The notes beneath the pieces are model-generated. The model was not told the origin of the DNA, searched no databases, and saw nothing but the letters and a program-made list of their open reading frames with translations. Below, one piece after another: positions 9,181-17,481 of a stretch of DNA of 64,000 nucleotides. The position numbers were made by a program, and so were the translations under genes. This DNA comes from Verrucomicrobiales bacterium. GTDB lineage: Bacteria; Verrucomicrobiota; Verrucomicrobiia; Verrucomicrobiales; V1-33. The stretch spans positions 118,689 through 182,688 of the forward strand of contig JAQGPJ010000026.1 of the NCBI GenBank assembly GCA_028293125.1. The letters run 5' to 3'. Position 1 is the first letter of the stretch. Every line of letters starts with the position of its first letter.

Positions 9181-9843
9181 ATGAAATCCATCCGCCCGCT
9201 CACCAGTAATTTTGCCGTCCTGGGTGCGCACGATGAGCAGTTTCTGCGGATCGGGATGCTGGCGGAGCGCTACTTCACGGAGGACCCCAACACCTGCCTG
9301 CTGAAGCTGCGGCAACTGGTCGAAGTTTTGGCCCAGGCGACCGCCACCCACGTTGGCCTTTATCTGAATCCGGAGGAAAGCCAGTATGATCTGCTGATCC
9401 GCCTGCGGGACCGGGGTATTCTGCCTCCTGAGATCTATCCGTTGTTTGGGGAACTTCGACGAAGCGGCAACTCCGCCAATCACGCTCTCCAGGGCGATCA
9501 TCGCACGGCTCTGGCCATGCTCCGAATCGCATGGCAGATAGGCGTGTGGTTTCACCGCACGTTTCATGACCCGCATTACCGCAGCGGGGCCTTTATCCCG
9601 CCTCAGCCTCCGAAGGATGAAAGCGCGGAGCTCCGCGCGGAACTTTCCGCTCTCTCTAAAACTGTCGGGAATCACCAGGCCGAATCCCAGGAGCAGGCGC
9701 AGCAATTGGCGTCACTTTCAGCCCAGCTCCTCGCCGCCAAGGATGAACAGGCCTTCTGGGAACAAATGGCCGCCGAGGTGGATTCTGAAAAGAATGAGCT
9801 TCAAGAGCGCCTCGCATCATGGCAGGCCTCCGCCGCTGCCTAG
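9181..9843 (+). CDS. hsdR: HsdR N-terminal segment (DUF4145-type region and coiled coil), cut off by in-frame TAG
   Basis: This is the N-terminal part of an EcoEI-like type I restriction endonuclease R subunit. SNFAVLGAHDEQFLRIGMLA and the DPNTCLLKLRQLVEVLAQ segment match the DUF4145-like start of that family, followed by FIPPQPPKDESAELRAELS and an Ala/Glu/Gln-rich coiled coil. The frame stops at TAG (9841-9843), but the same frame stays open after the stop and continues directly into the nuclease-helicase part. Intact relatives have all of this in one polypeptide of about 1100 residues. Start taken at ATG 9181; a GTG at 9169 in the same frame is possible. The product could be a separate subunit, a readthrough product or a dead fragment. 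Confidence 0.8.
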   Translation: MKSIRPLTSNFAVLGAHDEQFLRIGMLAERYFTEDPNTCLLKLRQLVEVLAQATATHVGLYLNPEESQYDLLIRLRDRGILPPEIYPLFGELRRSGNSANHALQGDHRTALAMLRIAWQIGVWFHRTFHDPHYRSGAFIPPQPPKDESAELRAELSALSKTVGNHQAESQEQAQQLASLSAQLLAAKDEQAFWEQMAAEVDSEKNELQERLASWQASAAA

Positions 9844-9864
9844 CCCGCCGCCACCGCCAATGCC

Positions 9865-12564
9865 ATGGTGGGCGCGGCGAATCAGGCTGCGACTCAGGTC
9901 CAGCTGGATGAAGCCGGCACACGCCTGCTGATTGACAGCCAGCTCCGCCTCGCCGGATGGACAGTGGACACGGAAAACCTGCGCCACTCCAAGGGCACCC
10001 GCCCCCGGAAAAGCATGAACATAGCCATCGCCGAGTGGCCCACCGCAAATGGCCCCGCCGATTACGTCCTGTTTTGTGGGCTGGTTCCCATAGCGGCTGT
10101 CGAAGCCAAACGGGGCAATACCAACGTATCCGCCTCGCTTCAGCAGGCAAAGCGCTACAGCCGGGGCTTCCTGCCATCCGAGGAAAGCGATATGCCGGAG
10201 AAAAACTGGGGCAAGGATGGGGAATTCCGCCTGCCATTTGTTTTCTCCGCCAATGGCCGCCCCTTTCTCCGGCAACTCAGCACCCACAGCGGGATCTGGT
10301 TTGGGGATCTTCGCCGCCCCGACAATCTCGGGCGGGCGCTCGATGGCTGGTATTCCCCGGAAGGACTCATCGCACTACAGAAAATAGATGCCGAAGCCGC
10401 GCATGAACAACTGGGCCAGGAGACCTTCGACTACGGTTTTGACGTGCGGACTTACCAGCGGCAGGCCATCCTCAGGACTGAGAAAGTGATCGGACAGGGC
10501 ACACGCGCCCTGCTGCTGGCCATGGCCACCGGCACTGGTAAAACCAAGACCTGCATCGCTCTGATTTACCGGATTCTCAAAACGAAGCGCTTCCGCCGGA
10601 TTCTCTTCCTCGTGGACCGCTCAGCCTTGGGGGAACAAGCCGCCAACGCATTCAAAGAGACCCGCATGGAGTCTCTGCAAACCTTTGCGGACACCTTCGG
10701 GATCAAGGAACTCGACGAATCGGATCCCGATTCCGCGACCGCTGTCCATCTAGCGACCATCCAAGGCATGGTGCATCGGGTGCTGACGCCCTCGGAAGTC
10801 ACCGTTCCGCCGCCCGTGGATCAATACGACTGCGTCATCGTGGATGAATGTCACCGCGGTTATCTGCTGGACCGCGAACTGTCCGAGACCGAGCAGACCT
10901 TCCGGAGCTACGAGGATTACATTTCGAAATACCGTCGGGTGCTGGACTACTTCGATGCTGTGAAAATCGGCCTTACCGCCACCCCGGCCCTTCACACCAC
11001 GGAAATCTTCGGTCCTCCCGTTTTCACCTACAGTTACCGCGAAGCGGTGATCGATGGTTACCTCATCGACCATGAGCCCCCTTTCAATATCACCACCGAA
11101 CTGTCCGCGAACGGCATTGTCTGGCAGCAGGGGGCGGATATTCCCGTCTATAATCCCAAGGCGCTCCAGATGGAGTTGTTCCGCACGCCGGACGAAGTCC
11201 GGATCGAGGTCGATCAGTTTAACCGCAAGGTGATCACCCGCCCCTTCAATGAGGTGGTCTGCCGCGAACTGGCGCGGGAAATCGACCCCGAGTCCCGCAA
11301 AAAAACCCTGATCTTCTGCGCGAACGATGTCCACGCGGATTTGGTGGTGCTGTTGCTCAAGGAGGCCTTTAAAGAGCAGTATGGCAGTGTGGATGATGAC
11401 TCGGTGATAAAGATCACCGGGGCTGCGGACAAACCCCTGAAGTTGATCCGCCGCTTCAAAAATGAGCATTACCCATCGGTCGCCGTCACTGTGGATCTGC
11501 TGACCACCGGCATCGACGTCCCGCAAATCTGCAATCTTGTCTTCATCCGCCGCGTCAACAGCCGCATTCTTTTTGACCAGATGCTGGGCCGCGCCACCCG
11601 CCTTTGCGAGGAGCTGGGCAAGGACACCTTCCGCATCTTCGATGCCGTCCGCATTTATGAGGCCCTTCAGGCCATCACCGCCATGCAGCCCGTGGCCGTG
11701 AAACCCGGCATTGGTTTTACTGAGCTAGCCCAGGAAATGGCTCAGGTCACCACGGAGGAGGCGCGTCTGCTGGTGCGCGATCAGTTCGTGGCCAAACTCC
11801 AGCGGAAAAAACATCACCTGACGGAGAAGGCGGTTCAGGACTTCGAAACCTGCGCCGGGATGAGTCCCACCAACTTTATCCGGCATTTCCGGACTCTCCC
11901 TCCCGTTGAAATCGCCGGGTGGTTTGCGCAACATCCAGGCCTTGGCGAAATCCTGGACCGCAAGACCGACGTCGTCAGTCCCCCCATTTTTGTCTCGGAA
12001 CACGCGGACAGCCTGAGAGAAGTGACCCGTGGTTACGGAACCGGAGTCAAACCGGAGGACTACCTCCAGGCTTTCCGGGAATTCGTGAACACCAAAGGCA
12101 ACGACATTCCGGCGCTCGTCACTCTGGTCACCCGTCCCCGTTCCCTCACCCGGAGGCAGCTGCGGGAAATTCTCTTCGAACTCGACCAGGCGGGCTTCAG
12201 TGAGGTCAATCTTCAGGTCGCCCATAACGAGCTGAGCCATCAGGAGGTCACCGCCCGGATTATGGGTTACATCCGCGCCGCCGCCTTGGGGGATCCGCTT
12301 ATGCCTTGGGACCAGCGCGTGGACAAGGCCCTGCACTCCATGCTGGCCAACCGCGCCTGGACCGCTCCCCAGAAAGACTGGCTCCGCCGCATCGCCGCGC
12401 AGACCAAATCCAACCTGCTGGTGGACCGCGAAGCCTTGGACGATCCGGCTCTCGTCTGGAAGACCGAAGGCGGTGGCTTCCCTCGTCTCAACAAACTTTT
12501 CGATGGCCAATTGCAGCAGGTCCTCGACAACTTCAACGATTCCCTCTGGCAGCAAACTGCCTGA
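9865..12564 (+). CDS. hsdR: Type I restriction endonuclease R subunit, nuclease and helicase part
   Basis: ATP-dependent translocase and nuclease of a type I restriction system. The N-terminal HsdR nuclease domain shows D66, E80-A-K82 and a following QxxxY motif (Q94, Y98), the complete PD-(D/E)XK set. The SF2 motor follows: Walker A ATGTGKTK (221-228), DECH (327-330), TATP (371-374) and the motif VI region GRATRL. The remainder matches an EcoEI-like C-terminal domain that binds HsdM/HsdS. The frame is the same as the upstream DUF4145 segment, interrupted by the TAG at 9841. ATG 9865 is the first start after the stop and has no ribosome site, so translation may be inefficient. hsdM starts 24 bases downstream. 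Confidence 0.9.
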   Translation: MVGAANQAATQVQLDEAGTRLLIDSQLRLAGWTVDTENLRHSKGTRPRKSMNIAIAEWPTANGPADYVLFCGLVPIAAVEAKRGNTNVSASLQQAKRYSRGFLPSEESDMPEKNWGKDGEFRLPFVFSANGRPFLRQLSTHSGIWFGDLRRPDNLGRALDGWYSPEGLIALQKIDAEAAHEQLGQETFDYGFDVRTYQRQAILRTEKVIGQGTRALLLAMATGTGKTKTCIALIYRILKTKRFRRILFLVDRSALGEQAANAFKETRMESLQTFADTFGIKELDESDPDSATAVHLATIQGMVHRVLTPSEVTVPPPVDQYDCVIVDECHRGYLLDRELSETEQTFRSYEDYISKYRRVLDYFDAVKIGLTATPALHTTEIFGPPVFTYSYREAVIDGYLIDHEPPFNITTELSANGIVWQQGADIPVYNPKALQMELFRTPDEVRIEVDQFNRKVITRPFNEVVCRELAREIDPESRKKTLIFCANDVHADLVVLLLKEAFKEQYGSVDDDSVIKITGAADKPLKLIRRFKNEHYPSVAVTVDLLTTGIDVPQICNLVFIRRVNSRILFDQMLGRATRLCEELGKDTFRIFDAVRIYEALQAITAMQPVAVKPGIGFTELAQEMAQVTTEEARLLVRDQFVAKLQRKKHHLTEKAVQDFETCAGMSPTNFIRHFRTLPPVEIAGWFAQHPGLGEILDRKTDVVSPPIFVSEHADSLREVTRGYGTGVKPEDYLQAFREFVNTKGNDIPALVTLVTRPRSLTRRQLREILFELDQAGFSEVNLQVAHNELSHQEVTARIMGYIRAAALGDPLMPWDQRVDKALHSMLANRAWTAPQKDWLRRIAAQTKSNLLVDREALDDPALVWKTEGGGFPRLNKLFDGQLQQVLDNFNDSLWQQTA

Positions 12565-12588
12565 CCACTCCTGATTCTCATTCCTTTC

Positions 12589-13770
12589 ATGCCCACCCAC
12601 GACATTGTCGCCAAACTCTGGAACCTCTGCAACGTCCTCAAGGACGACGGGGTCACCTACCACCAGTATGTCACCGAGCTGACTTACATCCTCTTCCTGA
12701 AGATGGCGCGGGAAACCGGCACCGAGAGCCAGATTCCCGAGGGCTACCGCTGGGAGGATTTGGAATCGAAAAACGCGCGGGACCGTCTGGAGTTTTACAA
12801 AATCGCCCTCATCCATCTCGGCTCCCATGGCTCGAAGCTGGTGAGGGAGATTTTTGCCAACGCCAGCTCCTTCATCAAGAAACCGTCCACGCTTTCCACG
12901 CTCATCACGGAGATCGACAAGCTGGACTGGTATTCCGCCCGTCATGAGGGTCTGGGCGATCTTTATGAGGGACTGCTGGAGAAAAACGCCAGCGAGGTCA
13001 AATCAGGAGCCGGACAGTACTTCACCACCCGTCCGCTCATCGATTCCATGGTTCACCTGATGCGCCCCACCCTGGACGATATCATCCAAGACCCGGCGGC
13101 GGGCACCTGCGGATTCCCCATCGCAGCCAACCACTACCTCCGGGAGCATCACGATTTCGACCACCTCACCGAGAAGCAGCAGCGGAAATACCGGGAAAAT
13201 ACTTTCCACGGCATGGAGCACGTGCAGGACACACACCGTCTGGCCATGATGAATATGATGCTCCACGGCATTGAGGGCATCCGCTACGGGGACACCCTTT
13301 CGGAGGACGGCGCGGCTTTGCCGAAAGCCACGCTGATTCTGACCAATCCGCCCTTCGGCACCAAGAAAGGCGGCGGCCTGCCCACCCGCACGGATTTCAC
13401 CTACCCCACCAGCAACAAACAGTTCTGCTTCCTCCAGCACATCTACCGCGGCCTCCTGCCCGGAGGCCGCGCCGCGGTGGTGCTGCCGGACAATGTGCTT
13501 TTCGAAGCCGGTGTTGGCAAGGAGATCCGCCGGGACCTCATGAACAAGTGCAGTCTGCACACCATCCTGCGCCTCCCCACCGGCATCTTTTACGCTCAGG
13601 GAGTCAAAACCAATGTGCTCTTCTTTACCCGGGGCACCACCGACAAGGGGAACACCAAGGAGGTCTGGGTCTATGATCTCCGCGCCAACATGCCGCAGTT
13701 CGGCAAACGCACCCCGCTCACCCGCGAACACTTCGCAGACTTCGAAAAAGCTTTCGGCAGCGATCCCTAA
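12589..13770 (+). CDS. hsdM: Type I DNA methyltransferase M subunit, truncated by in-frame TAA
   Basis: N6-adenine methyltransferase subunit that with HsdS modifies the recognition site and also forms the restriction complex core. It has an N-terminal helical HsdM_N domain, the AdoMet-binding loop DPAAGTCGF (168-176; this third-glycine position varies in the family, e.g. Ala in EcoKI) and catalytic NPPF (253-256). The frame ends at TAA (13768-13770) after 393 residues, while the same frame continues open for 86 more codons with typical HsdM C-terminal sequence and would end in an ATGA overlap with hsdS. The truncated product keeps the catalytic domain but lacks the C-terminal helices that contact HsdS. 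Confidence 0.9.
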   Translation: MPTHDIVAKLWNLCNVLKDDGVTYHQYVTELTYILFLKMARETGTESQIPEGYRWEDLESKNARDRLEFYKIALIHLGSHGSKLVREIFANASSFIKKPSTLSTLITEIDKLDWYSARHEGLGDLYEGLLEKNASEVKSGAGQYFTTRPLIDSMVHLMRPTLDDIIQDPAAGTCGFPIAANHYLREHHDFDHLTEKQQRKYRENTFHGMEHVQDTHRLAMMNMMLHGIEGIRYGDTLSEDGAALPKATLILTNPPFGTKKGGGLPTRTDFTYPTSNKQFCFLQHIYRGLLPGGRAAVVLPDNVLFEAGVGKEIRRDLMNKCSLHTILRLPTGIFYAQGVKTNVLFFTRGTTDKGNTKEVWVYDLRANMPQFGKRTPLTREHFADFEKAFGSDP

Positions 13771-14031
13771 GGCAATCCCGCCGCTCTGAAGAAACGCCAC
13801 GACACAGGCGAAACCGGCCGTTTCCGCCGCTTCACCCGCGAGTGGATCACCGAACGCGACGACTCCCTCGACATCGCCTGGCTTAAGGACGACAGCGCCG
13901 AATCCAGCGCCGACCTCCCGGAACCCGCCATCCTCGCCGCTAGCGCTCTGGAGGAGCTGGAGGCCATTATGACGGACCTGCGCGGCATTCTGGCCGAACT
14001 CGGTGAAGAAGTGGAGGAGGTGGGTGTATGA
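13771..14031 (+). pseudogene. hsdM: Stranded C-terminal end of hsdM beyond the premature stop
   Basis: In frame with hsdM, this stretch encodes GNPAALKKRHDTGETGRFRR and continues FTREWITERDDSLDIAWLKD, then an acidic Glu/Leu helix ending EEVEEVGV and TGA (14029-14031). This is the standard HsdM tail. The TGA overlaps the hsdS ATG (14028) as ATGA, a translational coupling arrangement that only makes sense if ribosomes once read through to here. A single substitution to TAA at 13768 explains the break. No start codon near the break gives a convincing separate gene. Confidence 0.8.
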
Positions 14032-15515
14032 GCGTGGACAGTGCTTCGAATCCGATAGATGAGTTGCCAGATGGCTGGTGCTGGACCAATGCTGAGACCC
14101 TTAGGAGTCCCGAACGTTATTCTTTGGCCATAGGCCCGTTCGGGAGCAATTTAAAAGTGAGTGATTATTGTGACGAGGGTGTTCCACTGGTTTTCGTTCG
14201 GGAAATTAGAGCCAAAAACTTCGGCGGAAGTAAAACGAAGTTTGTCACCCCGGAAAAAGCTCAGGAACTGAAGGCTCATTCAGTTTCGGCAGGTGATCTT
14301 CTCATTACCAAAATGGGAGACCCTCCCGGTGATGCAGCAATTTATCCTTTGAATGCCCCGAAGGCGATTATTACAGCGGACTGCATCAAATTGAGTGTGG
14401 ATCCTAAACGGGCTTATATCTTATTCTTGTCCTATGCGGTAGAATGCCCACAAACCAAAGCCCGTCTCGAGGAAATAACAGCTGGGGTTGCACAACAGAA
14501 GATCAGCCTTGAGCGGTTCAGGCATTTTCCACTCCCTCTCGCTCCCCTCGCCGAGCAGAAGCGGATCGCGGACAAGCTGGAGGCGGTGCTGGGGCGGATG
14601 GACACCTGCCGCGCCCGCCTCGACCGCTTCCCCGCCCTCCTCAAACGATTCCGACAATCCGTCCTCGCAGCCGCCACCTGTGGCAGACTGACAGAGGATT
14701 GGCGAGATGCCTGCTATTCAAATCATCCACCCAATGCTCGGTCTGAGGTTTTAGAGCTTGTGAAAGCGCGACAACAAAAAAATCAAACTCCCCATGTTCG
14801 ACTTAAAGATCCAGCCCACCCTGATTTGTCCAAATGGACTACGGAAGTGCCACGATCATGGTCAGTTGAAAGCGTATCAGCTTTCGCTGAGTGCCTAGAT
14901 TCCGATAGGATCCCAGTAAAACGGGAAAAACGAGCTAAGATTAAGGGTCTCTATCCATACTACGGAGCAAACGGCGAAGTTGATCGGGTTGACGAATTTC
15001 TCTTCGATGATGAACTGGTTTTGGTGACGGAGGATGAGACCTTCTATGGCCGGGAAAAACCTATCGCTTACCGATCCAGCGGTAAATGTTGGGTGAATAA
15101 CCACGCGCATGTCTTGAAAGCTTCGGACAGAATTTCCTCGGACTTTCTCTGCTATTCGCTCATGTATTATGATATCATTCCTTGGCTCACCGGAACAACT
15201 GGAAGGGCAAAATTGACTCAGGGTGTGCTAAACGCGCTGCCCATCGCGGTCCCGCCTAAAACCGAGATAATTGAAATCGTCCGCCGGGTCAAAACCCTCT
15301 TCGCCTTCGCCGACCGGATCGAAGCCCGGCTCGTCACAGCGCAAAAGACCGTGGAGCGCCTGACCCCCGCCACCCTCGCCAAAGCCTTCCGCGGCGAACT
15401 CGTCCCTCAGGACCCGAACGATGAGCCCGCCGCTGATCTCTTGGCTCGATTAAAATCCGAGGGCTTTGCGGCCACCCCCACCAAAACCAGACGGAAAAAA
15501 GGGGGGCTGCCATGA
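14028..15515 (+). CDS. hsdS: Type I restriction-modification specificity subunit S
   Basis: DNA-recognition subunit of the type I enzyme. The 495-residue product has the classical two-repeat plan: target recognition domain 1 (about residues 15-165), a conserved helical spacer (LAPLAEQKRIADKLEAVLGR onward), recognition domain 2 (about 225-415) and a second conserved helical segment ending near AKAFRGELVPQDPNDEPAA. It is intact, unlike the two upstream subunits. The recognition domains are visibly more AT-rich than the conserved segments, which fits exchange of recognition domains by recombination. The start overlaps the original hsdM stop by ATGA, and the end overlaps the next gene by ATGA. 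Confidence 0.92.
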   Translation: MSVDSASNPIDELPDGWCWTNAETLRSPERYSLAIGPFGSNLKVSDYCDEGVPLVFVREIRAKNFGGSKTKFVTPEKAQELKAHSVSAGDLLITKMGDPPGDAAIYPLNAPKAIITADCIKLSVDPKRAYILFLSYAVECPQTKARLEEITAGVAQQKISLERFRHFPLPLAPLAEQKRIADKLEAVLGRMDTCRARLDRFPALLKRFRQSVLAAATCGRLTEDWRDACYSNHPPNARSEVLELVKARQQKNQTPHVRLKDPAHPDLSKWTTEVPRSWSVESVSAFAECLDSDRIPVKREKRAKIKGLYPYYGANGEVDRVDEFLFDDELVLVTEDETFYGREKPIAYRSSGKCWVNNHAHVLKASDRISSDFLCYSLMYYDIIPWLTGTTGRAKLTQGVLNALPIAVPPKTEIIEIVRRVKTLFAFADRIEARLVTAQKTVERLTPATLAKAFRGELVPQDPNDEPAADLLARLKSEGFAATPTKTRRKKGGLP

Positions 15516-16585
15516 AGGAGTATCTGAGTCTGTTGCTCGCTTTCCAAGCCTTGCCCCGACTACGCAGGACGAGCACCTTCATGGAAATCGCCGGCTACTC
15601 GCACTATGAAAATGTGTGCAGCAATATCCTCAAGTTTTTCTTCGATCCGCAAGGTGAACACGGGATGGGGACCCTCCTGCTGAAGGCTTTTCTCGCCATG
15701 GCCGGCAAAGCGGAGGTGACTGTGCCTGAATCAGTTTCCATCCGGCGGGAGCAACCAGCGGAAGACCGGCAGCGCATCGACCTGATGATCGACTGTGAGA
15801 ACTTCACCATCGGCATCGAAAACAAGATTTATCACTGGGAAGCCAATAATCTGGACAATTATTCGGGAGTGATCGAGTCGCGGGGCCACGACAAGCCCGT
15901 CATCAAGGCGATTCTCTGTCTCAAAACCAATCCCGGCCAGGAAGCGCCCAAAGGAGGATTCGTCCGATACACCTATGCCCGACTCTGGAGTCATGTGCGG
16001 GACCTCCTGGGTCATCACATTTCCGCAGCCGCTCCCAAATGGGTCATTTACCTCACTGAATTTATGGAAACCACCACCAGACTGGCCGGGGAGACGCAGG
16101 AGGAAAAGGAAGTCACGGACTTTTTCATCCACCACCACGACGCCATTGAAAAACTCCTCAGCGACTGCCGCCAAATGGAGCGCCGCATGGCCGCACGGAT
16201 CAGCAATATTGCCAGTCAGGGAAAAGAATTCCCTCAAACTCCCTATCTCAAGCAGCGCTCGATCTACAAAGATAACACCTTGGCCAGCCATTTCACCATT
16301 CAGGGGACAACGATCGGGCTCGATCTGCACAGCAACCTGAAGGGGTGGTTTCTCATATTGTTCCAATTTACCCCGAAAACCACCAGCGTCCTGGAGCCAT
16401 TGAGCCGCTGTCCCTCCATGCAATCCCTTTACCCGGAGATGCGGATGGAGCACAGTCGATACGTCCTCCAACGCTGGGATCTGCACGCCACGGAGCTGGA
16501 TCTGCAACCCGCCCTGATCCAAGCACTGAATGCGCTGATAGCGGCTGCGGATCACCTCTCCAATCAGTTACCCAATCCGATTTAA
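15512..16585 (+). CDS. PD-(D/E)XK nuclease family protein, fourth gene of hsd operon
   Basis: Predicted nuclease of 357 residues. Residues 88-105 (RIDLMIDCENFTIGIENK) give D90 and E103-N-K105, the PD-(D/E)XK core, with a conserved HYEN around E33 that fits the alpha-1 acid of the PDDEXK_4 type. The C-terminal half has no recognised domain. The ATG at 15512 overlaps the hsdS stop by ATGA and is preceded by a G-run serving as ribosome site, so it is translationally coupled to hsdS. This placement suggests a defence role, either an accessory nuclease of the type I system or an independent anti-phage effector. Substrate unknown. No interruption is visible. Confidence 0.82.
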   Translation: MKEYLSLLLAFQALPRLRRTSTFMEIAGYSHYENVCSNILKFFFDPQGEHGMGTLLLKAFLAMAGKAEVTVPESVSIRREQPAEDRQRIDLMIDCENFTIGIENKIYHWEANNLDNYSGVIESRGHDKPVIKAILCLKTNPGQEAPKGGFVRYTYARLWSHVRDLLGHHISAAAPKWVIYLTEFMETTTRLAGETQEEKEVTDFFIHHHDAIEKLLSDCRQMERRMAARISNIASQGKEFPQTPYLKQRSIYKDNTLASHFTIQGTTIGLDLHSNLKGWFLILFQFTPKTTSVLEPLSRCPSMQSLYPEMRMEHSRYVLQRWDLHATELDLQPALIQALNALIAAADHLSNQLPNPI

Positions 16586-16696
16586 CACGGCAGTGTATGG
16601 GTCAGGGTCCGCAACGAGGGCGAACCACCCTGCATTCGCCGGAGCTGTTTTCAAAATGATCACTGGAAATAGCATAACAGCCGGCAAGTGCCAGAA

Positions 16697-17389
16697 TCAC
16701 ATCTCCGCCCACTGCCGGAGCAGGTTATGGTAAACGCCGGTCAGCTGGATGTTCGACTGTTTAACAGGCTCCAGATTACCCGCATCACGCGTCAGGCGCT
16801 GGATGGCGAGGTCCAGATCGAAGAGAAGGGAGCGGCGGGTATCGTCGCGGATCATGCTTTGAATCCAGAAAAAGGAGGAAACCCGCGTGCCGCGCGTGAC
16901 TGGCGTCACATGGTGCAGGCTGGTGGCGGGATATAAGATCATATGGCCGGCGGGCAGCTTGACGCTCTGCACGCCGTAGGTGTCCTCCACGCAGAGTTCG
17001 CCGCCGTCGTATTCGGAGGGATCGGCGAAAAACAGGGTCGCGGAAAGGTCGGTGCGGATGCGCTGCCGGGTGCCGGGGATCTGCCGGATGGCGTTGTCCA
17101 CGTGGGTGCCGAAGGACTGGCCGCCGCTGTAGCGGTTGAAGAGCGGCGGCAGAATGTGCAGCGGCAGGGCGGCGGCGATGAAAATGGGATTTTTCCAGAG
17201 AGCCTCCTGGATCAGATTTCCCAGCTGCACCGCCGCCGGATGCCCCTCGGGAATCTGCCTGTTGTCCTTGGACTGCGCGGACTGGTGGCCGGCGGTCACG
17301 CGGCCGTCCACCCATTCGGTGTGGTCAAGAATGCCGCGCGCATGGCGCACCTGCTCCGGCGTGAGGACGTCTGGAATCTCGATGAGCAT
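16697..17389 (-). CDS. piuC: Fe(II)/2-oxoglutarate dioxygenase, PiuC/YbiX (PKHD hydroxylase) family
   Basis: Oxygenase linked to iron uptake through catecholate siderophore receptors. The 230-residue product fits the family length (about 226). It contains the iron ligands in FGTHVDNAI (HxD) and the distal His in [11 protein letters not shown], followed by the Arg expected to bind 2-oxoglutarate ([10 protein letters not shown]). The chosen ATG 17389 (MLIEIPDVL) matches the usual start; an ATG at 17452 is in frame but would add an unlike stretch. It lies 92 bases downstream of a Fiu-like receptor gene on the same strand, the fiu-ybiX pairing known from Enterobacteria and Pseudomonas. A strong stem-loop lies between the two genes. 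Confidence 0.92.
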   Translation of the reverse strand: MLIEIPDVLTPEQVRHARGILDHTEWVDGRVTAGHQSAQSKDNRQIPEGHPAAVQLGNLIQEALWKNPIFIAAALPLHILPPLFNRYSGGQSFGTHVDNAIRQIPGTRQRIRTDLSATLFFADPSEYDGGELCVEDTYGVQSVKLPAGHMILYPATSLHHVTPVTRGTRVSSFFWIQSMIRDDTRRSLLFDLDLAIQRLTRDAGNLEPVKQSNIQLTGVYHNLLRQWAEM

Positions 17390-17439
17390 GCGCGCGGCGT
17401 TTTGAAAATGGGAATGATGGAACTCGGCGGATCCGGAAA

Positions 17440-17467
17440 AGGGACAGGCCATGGACGGCCTGTCCCT
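17440..17467 (-). terminator. Intercistronic stem-loop with T-run between receptor and piuC genes
   Basis: Perfect 11-bp inverted repeat (AGGGACAGGCC with GGCCTGTCCCT) around a 6-base loop. Read on the minus strand the stem is followed by TTTTCC, so it can act as a partial intrinsic terminator. It starts 14 bases after the receptor stop codon and ends about 50 bases before the piuC start, a position suited to lowering piuC expression relative to the receptor or protecting the receptor mRNA. Confidence 0.7.
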
Positions 17468-17481
17468 CCGGAAATCCGGGA

